A stretch of DNA of 13,894 bases from Planctomycetota bacterium (GTDB lineage Bacteria > Planctomycetota > Planctomycetia > Pirellulales > S012-138): contig JALSGI010000595.1 in assembly GCA_026982835.1 (NCBI GenBank), forward strand, positions 1 through 13,894, read 5' to 3'. Within the stretch, counting starts at the first letter, position 1, and every line of letters starts with the position of its first letter. Shown here one piece after another: positions 13,893 to 13,894 of the stretch. A model generated the notes under the pieces. That model was not told the DNA's origin and made no database searches. It worked only from the letters and a program-made list of their open reading frames with translations. Made by a program: the position numbers and the translations under genes.

Positions 13893-13894
13893 CG

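Overview
The window looks like a high-GC planctomycete chromosome, probably Pirellulales-like. The evidence is a lysine/serine/threonine-rich histone H1-like protein, a tyrosine recombinase of a type I associate with planctomycetes (recalled, not searched), sparse genes, and long gaps filled with GC-rich hairpin repeats. This assignment is inference.

Layout: (1) 1-266, the start of an M20-type metallopeptidase on the minus strand. (2) 267-985, a repeat-filled gap. (3) About 997-6009, a compact 5.0 kb integrative element. It carries a detached integrase C-terminal tail, an iteron-like repeat field, an excisionase-like HTH gene, a CHC2/TOPRIM primase fused to the front half of a DUF3987 ATPase, the back half of that ATPase after one in-frame stop, a possible 44-residue ORF, and a tyrosine integrase whose last codons run into the 3' end of tRNA-Val(GAC). 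(4) 6063-11853, host DNA with a HEAT-like protein, the H1-like protein and an SDR oxidoreductase, separated by three copies of a MITE-like element and many hairpin repeats. (5) 11854-13892, nadA (quinolinate synthase) and a PD-(D/E)XK nuclease-like protein, both on the minus strand.

The most notable system is the integrative element. The reading frame at its left end (WARLDSN followed by an 86-residue tail) and the end of the integrase at the right (WALQDSN, then a stop inside the tRNA) align codon for codon. Joining the ends in the excised circle would give a 537-residue integrase in frame. So attP probably lies inside the integrase gene, and integration cuts off its tail, as happens with SSV-type archaeal viral integrases. 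The element has replication genes, an origin-like field and recombination genes, but no visible cargo, capsid or transfer genes.

The second notable feature is a family of short intergenic hairpins. They have a fixed GGCGAGCC-type flank, a fixed four-base loop (GTNA or TTCA) and stems that change sequence from copy to copy while staying complementary.
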